Origin: Suillus spraguei
Taxonomy: Eukaryota > Basidiomycota > Agaricomycetes > Boletales > Suillaceae
DNA: 64,000 nt
Direction of reading: 5' to 3'
Assembly: GCA_016800925.1 (NCBI GenBank)
Contig: JABCPU010000348.1
Coordinates: 1 to 64,000, forward strand
The notes under the pieces were generated by a model that was not told the origin of the DNA, made no database searches, and was given only the letters and a program-made list of their open reading frames with translations. Within the stretch, counting starts at the first letter, position 1, and each line of letters starts with the position of its first letter. Below are positions 60,501-64,000 of this stretch, piece by piece. The translations under genes and the position numbers were made by a program.

Positions 60501-62074
60501 AAAAGCTGGGAGATTATCAGAACATGGCGCAAGGGATGAAAGCATCGGGGCTGGACATGCGCAAGCAAATACCTACCAGCTTCATTTTCAAGGGACCACC
60601 TGGTAATCGAATCGTGTCCGAAGTTGTTCATGCATTGATACCTTTTTTCAGGAACTGGAAAGACGACCATAGCAAGGAAAGTTGGTCAAGTCTATTATGA
60701 CATGGGCTTCCTCGCATCCACAGAACTGGTAGAATGTTCTGCATCAGATCTCGTTGGCGAGTACGTCGGCCAAACAGGTCCCAAGACGAAGAAACTTTTC
60801 GAGAAGGCGATCGGCAAAGTCCTCTTTGTGGATGAAGCCTATCGACTCAGCCAAGGCCATTTTGCGCAGGAAGCCATTGATGAAGTCGTAGGGCTGATGA
60901 CCAATGAGAAGTTCATGGGTAAGATGGTCATCATCCTGGCAGGATATGAGAAGGAGATGAATCAACTTTTGGGCACGAACCCTGGGCTTTCCAGTAGGTT
61001 TTCCGAGGACTTCATTCTGCCTAATATATCGTCAACCCGATGCCTCGAGCTGCTTGACAAGGAACTCTGCAGGTCAAAGGTTGTCGTCCAAGGGCTGTCT
61101 GACCCATCGTCCTCGCTATACAAGGAGATGCTAAGCATCATCACCGATATGGCAGGCCTCGAAAACTGGGGTAATGCACGCGACGTTAAATCTATAGCGA
61201 AACGGTTAGCTCGGCCTGCGTTCATATCGGCTGGGAAAGCTCCAGGGAGTTCACTGGTCGTTTCATCAGAAGACATACTGAGTATCATGAGAGGTCAACT
61301 CTTGGAGCAGCGAGAACGCCTGAACTTGCCAAACAAGAAGGTGTCATCAGTCCCCGATGTCCCACTGATGGCTACGTCGATCAACATTGCTCCTCCTCCT
61401 CCTTCAATCTCTCAGAGTGTGTCTACTACAGCTCCTCCAAAGCCCCCCGCTTCCAAGTCATCTCGTAAAAAAACACAGCAACAATCCAAACCTCCCGTCA
61501 GTGAGACATCTCTGCCAAATACCACGGCTTCATCTCAGGTTAGTGTCATATACTACACAAGACAGCTAAGAGATTACTCAAACGATGTTCATCGCTTGCC
61601 CAGACAGATGACGAGGTCCAACGGGATCCTGGTGTAGATGATGTCACCTGGACAAGGCTGCAGGCGGATAAAGCAGCTGCAGAAGCAGCTGAAAAGGATG
61701 CCGCTGAAGAGTTGCGGAAGTATAATATTGCGCAGCAGAATGCCCTGAATCAGCTACGAGCTGCAGAAGCTGCAGCACAGAAACTCGCACATAAAAAAGC
61801 GAATGATAATGCTGCCAACGAGCAACTCATGCGCCAGCGAGAGGCCGCTCGCATTCGCGAGCTAGAAGCTAAAGCCGCTCGAGAGAAAGCCTTGACCGCG
61901 CTGAAGAAGAAGCAGCAGGAGGAAGAAAGGAGAAGGCGCGAGGAGGCTCGAGTACAGCAGAAGTTGCGGGAAATGGGTGTTTGTATTGCAGGCTTTCGCT
62001 GGATCAAGCAGTCGCAAGGTTATCGATGTGCTGGTGGTAGCCATTTCATCTCGAATGACCAGCTGGGTATCTAG
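54568..62074 (+). CDS. Giant NFX1/ZNFX1-type SF1 helicase fused to three CbbX/SpoVK-like AAA domains
   Basis: Ten introns resolve (56027-56077, 56960-57010, 57580-57634, 57963-58030, 58735-58793, 59697-59751, 59862-59910, 60064-60112, 60603-60651, 61539-61603), giving about 2,318 codons once one missing base near 56871 is allowed for. Domains in order: a helical N-terminus; SF1 helicase with SLIQGPPGTGKSF, VVCYTNHALDQFLDDLL, motif II EEAGEILESHI, GDHKQLRPKVN, TLTEQHRMRPEIS, and NYQGEESDIVVASL with RLNVLLSRARDG; an NF-X1-like Cys/His cluster (HPCPSKCH, CHQGPHMKCTPCE); a coiled coil; AAA1 (LGNPGTGKTTVA, GAIFIDEAYQL); AAA2 (LGSPGTGKTTVAKLYG, VLVIDEAYML); AAA3 (KGPPGTGKTTIARKVG, VLFVDEAYRL); and a long charged coiled coil ending CIAGFRWIKQSQGYRCAGGS. 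The helicase type is linked in other organisms to RNA surveillance and silencing. The role of the AAA triple is unknown. Confidence 0.88.
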
Positions 62075-63638
62075 GTTGCCTGGCCAATCCACTGGGACGG
62101 CCTGCCGCATCAGTCTCCCAAGCAGAAGGAATCGAAGATCCAAAGTATCATTAAGTCGATGATGGCCTCGCTGAATACGGATTTATTGCTGGTTCGATGT
62201 ACTATATGTAAATTGCAGATGGGAATATATGAGCGAAACTATGGAAAGCCAGACCACTATACTCTACTTCCAAGGTTTCCACTTCTCAGAACCTTCCTAG
62301 TAAGGTAAGTGCTTCTATTGGCTTCCGAACGCGACCGTGCACATGATGTAGAATTATTCCCGCTACCATAAAGGAGTGGGTTATATCGTGTTTTACCGCT
62401 GGGACTCATTCAAATAGGTCGTCTTCCTGCGTCTGTTGCTTTCGACCTTGAATTGTATTCTCTCGTCTCTTCTTTGATTGCTCGTTCGCCCGGCCATTTG
62501 GACCCAAGTTCACTGGCACGTTTCGGTGAAATTTCCATGGTCTTAGTGATTCCGACGTCCGTGCCATGCCCTCACTACCGATGCCGAGTTCGAGGTCGTG
62601 TGTGATCTCGATGTTGTGTTTGGGATGAACTGGATTGTTGCGTGGCCACCATTTTGTGGGAAGACAAGACTCCCGTCTATGTCTGGCTGCCTTCAAGGTG
62701 GTGACAGTATCTCATTGTCCTCGTTGTTTAATATCTGCTGATTTCCTTCTGTGTATCTAGAAAATTCATGTATACTTAGTGGTGATGTTCATCATATTGA
62801 ACTTGTTGATGATGGTGAATTAGAATTATCTCAGTCTTCGTCGCTCGTCGGGGCAATTTTATTGTCTCAATGTTCAGACTCGGACTTTATCGTCTATGTC
62901 ACCTTTTGCGGGCCATGTCAATTAGGGCTCCCATAAGTTCTTAACTTAGGAAGTCTCGTCAAGTGGAAGGGTTAAAGTACATAAGTCAGAAATTTTTACT
63001 CTAGTGAGCTCGGACCGACCGAGAAATGGGATTATCCATTATCATGATGACCTTCAAGTTGCGGAGTTATTATTACAAGTCGATCTCTCTGTATTTCAAA
63101 AGATGGTTTCTCATCCGTCATGCATCTGCGTCAACACCCATAACAACTACTACTAACTATACGACTCACTAGACCGGTGGCTCGGCAACTTCTGCGCTTA
63201 TTAGCGGTGAAGAAGTTCAATCCTCCATGCTCTTTATCTGCTGAGGGAATTCAGGAATATCACCCACTGTTCCTCTGCATTATAGGCAACATATCATATT
63301 ATGATAATATTAGCGTTCTCATCGTGCAATGTTACCGGGTGAGCCCGGCTGAGCACTGAGTCCGTAGTCAACTCAACCGCATTTTCTGTCCTAGTACGAC
63401 ATGCGTTTTACATGCATCCGAGTCATTTGCGAACAACACCCAGACTCTTGCCAAACAAATGCAGGGCACGAATGTTTGGTGCGCAACTTGAAATTCCTGT
63501 GCTCATGTACGTAAGACTTTACTTACTATTAGTATTACTAGGTTTGTGTCAGCACTGCCAAAGTGGCCCCACGAGCGTAGTTTTTCTCTCAACACTCAAC
63601 CACTCACAACGAATCGTATCACTACTAGCTTGCCTCCT
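62075..63638. other. Intergenic between the two helicase/AAA copies
   Basis: Apart from a weak minus-strand ORF at 62406-62696, no gene is supported. Short frames such as 62751-62936 and 63177-63359 lack motifs. No transposon ends seen. Confidence 0.45.
62406..62696 (-). CDS. Weak hypothetical ORF (96 codons)
   Basis: Basic, low-hydrophobicity frame with NNPVHPKHNIEITHDLELGI and an end QEDDLFE. No family recognised. The open frame extends a few codons upstream of the Met, so it might be an exon. It lies between two large plus-strand genes. Confidence 0.2.
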   Translation of the reverse strand: MKAARHRRESCLPTKWWPRNNPVHPKHNIEITHDLELGIGSEGMARTSESLRPWKFHRNVPVNLGPNGRANEQSKKRRENTIQGRKQQTQEDDLFE

Positions 63639-64000
63639 ATGAATCGAGCAGCTCAGCTTGAGAAACGTTTTAACGATATTCTCAATGGCAGAGTTGTCGC
63701 GGATGCACGGAGCTACGCTCTCTTTTTAGAAGCGATTTGTGCACAGCAAGACCCTGCGACCTGCATCAACAAAATCGTTGAGAGCTCCCATGGACCAAGC
63801 GCAGTTCAGGCTGCCATGCGTCACAATACTAGTTCCCAGTTTCTCAATGGAGCTGCAACCAAGCTTCTGTTATATCTCTTCCGAGCAACAGACCTTGCTG
63901 ACGTTTTGGATCATTTACTCACCGCCATAGTTGATCCTCCCATTTTTTGGACTGCCTTCAGCCAAGCATTCGATCAAGGCGAGCTCAATGAACAAGCTCA
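63639..64000 (+). CDS. Second NFX1-type helicase/AAA gene, N-terminal fragment (cut by window end)
   Basis: The ATG at 63639 begins NRAAQLEKRFNDILNGRVVA and continues through ALFLEAICAQQDPATCINKI, SSHGPSAVQAAMRHNTSSQF, LATAIVDPPIFWTAFSQAF-type sequence (the actual text has LLTAIVDPPIFWTAFSQAF) and DQGELNEQAQ. This aligns residue by residue with the start of the gene at 54568 (ALLNKRFYDVLKGKV; LFLDSICSQPDVAVCVNKI; FFWSAFSQAFARGELLEKAQ). It is clearly a diverged tandem paralogue in the same orientation. Only about 120 codons are visible. Confidence 0.9.
   Translation, partial: MNRAAQLEKRFNDILNGRVVADARSYALFLEAICAQQDPATCINKIVESSHGPSAVQAAMRHNTSSQFLNGAATKLLLYLFRATDLADVLDHLLTAIVDPPIFWTAFSQAFDQGELNEQA

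Noticed and set aside
54568..62074. Horizontal transfer of the AAA domains from bacteria (SpoVK/CbbX-like)
   Set aside because: The AAA modules carry the same short fungal introns as the helicase part, and this fusion is already known across fungi, so nothing points to a recent transfer.
1..64000. tRNA genes, rRNA, CRISPR arrays, riboswitches
   Set aside because: None seen on reading. A tRNA scan was not possible here, so a tRNA in an intergenic stretch cannot be fully excluded.

Overview
The window is filamentous fungal nuclear DNA, most likely from an Agaricomycete and possibly the Boletales. Genes are split by many introns of about 50-65 bp with GT..AG ends, several catalytic motifs can only be read across introns, and the repeats (KDZ and Tc1 DNA transposons, chromodomain Ty3/gypsy elements, a DUF6698-like gene, HET-domain genes) are typical of mushroom genomes. 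I saw no tRNA, rRNA, CRISPR array or prokaryotic operon.

Layout. 1-2.4 kb: an MFS (DHA1-type) exporter on the minus strand. 3.3-4.3 kb: a broken partial copy of the 5' end and upstream region of a WD40 gene. 6.6-10.7 kb: its intact-looking relative, a WD40-TPR-HET fusion on the minus strand that may act in recognition or incompatibility. 11.7-15.8 kb: minus-strand hypothetical genes, a histidine phosphatase (RHG family) and a decayed CK1-like kinase. 16-24.2 kb: conserved housekeeping genes: a membrane-anchored SDR, a ChaC-type gamma-glutamylcyclotransferase, a CNNM/Mam3-type DUF21 membrane protein, and the tRNA m5U54 methyltransferase Trm2. The last two are divergent and share one intergenic region. 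25-29 kb: two tandem cytosolic-type branched-chain aminotransferase genes from a recent ~1.95 kb duplication. 29.5-32.2 kb: a small Cys-rich ORF and an APH/AIM9-like kinase-fold protein.

32.5-50.9 kb is a transposon cluster: a solo LTR, a gag relic, a 5'-truncated gypsy element (minus strand), a complete Tc1/mariner element with long terminal repeats, half of a KDZ transposon, and a gypsy element with both LTRs that carries an extra zinc-knuckle ORF after the integrase. 51.1-53.3 kb: a DUF6698-like gene, followed by a 293-bp MITE with 49-bp perfect inverted repeats.

54.6-62.1 kb: a very large gene (about 2,318 codons if one missing base is allowed for) that joins an NFX1/ZNFX1-type SF1 helicase to three CbbX/SpoVK-like AAA domains and a C-terminal coiled coil. 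A second, diverged copy starts at 63,639 and runs off the window.

Several otherwise conserved ORFs (HET domain, helicase motif II, Tc1 transposase, gypsy pol) are each broken by what looks like one missing base. This could be real decay, but the pattern also fits deletion-biased consensus error in the assembly.
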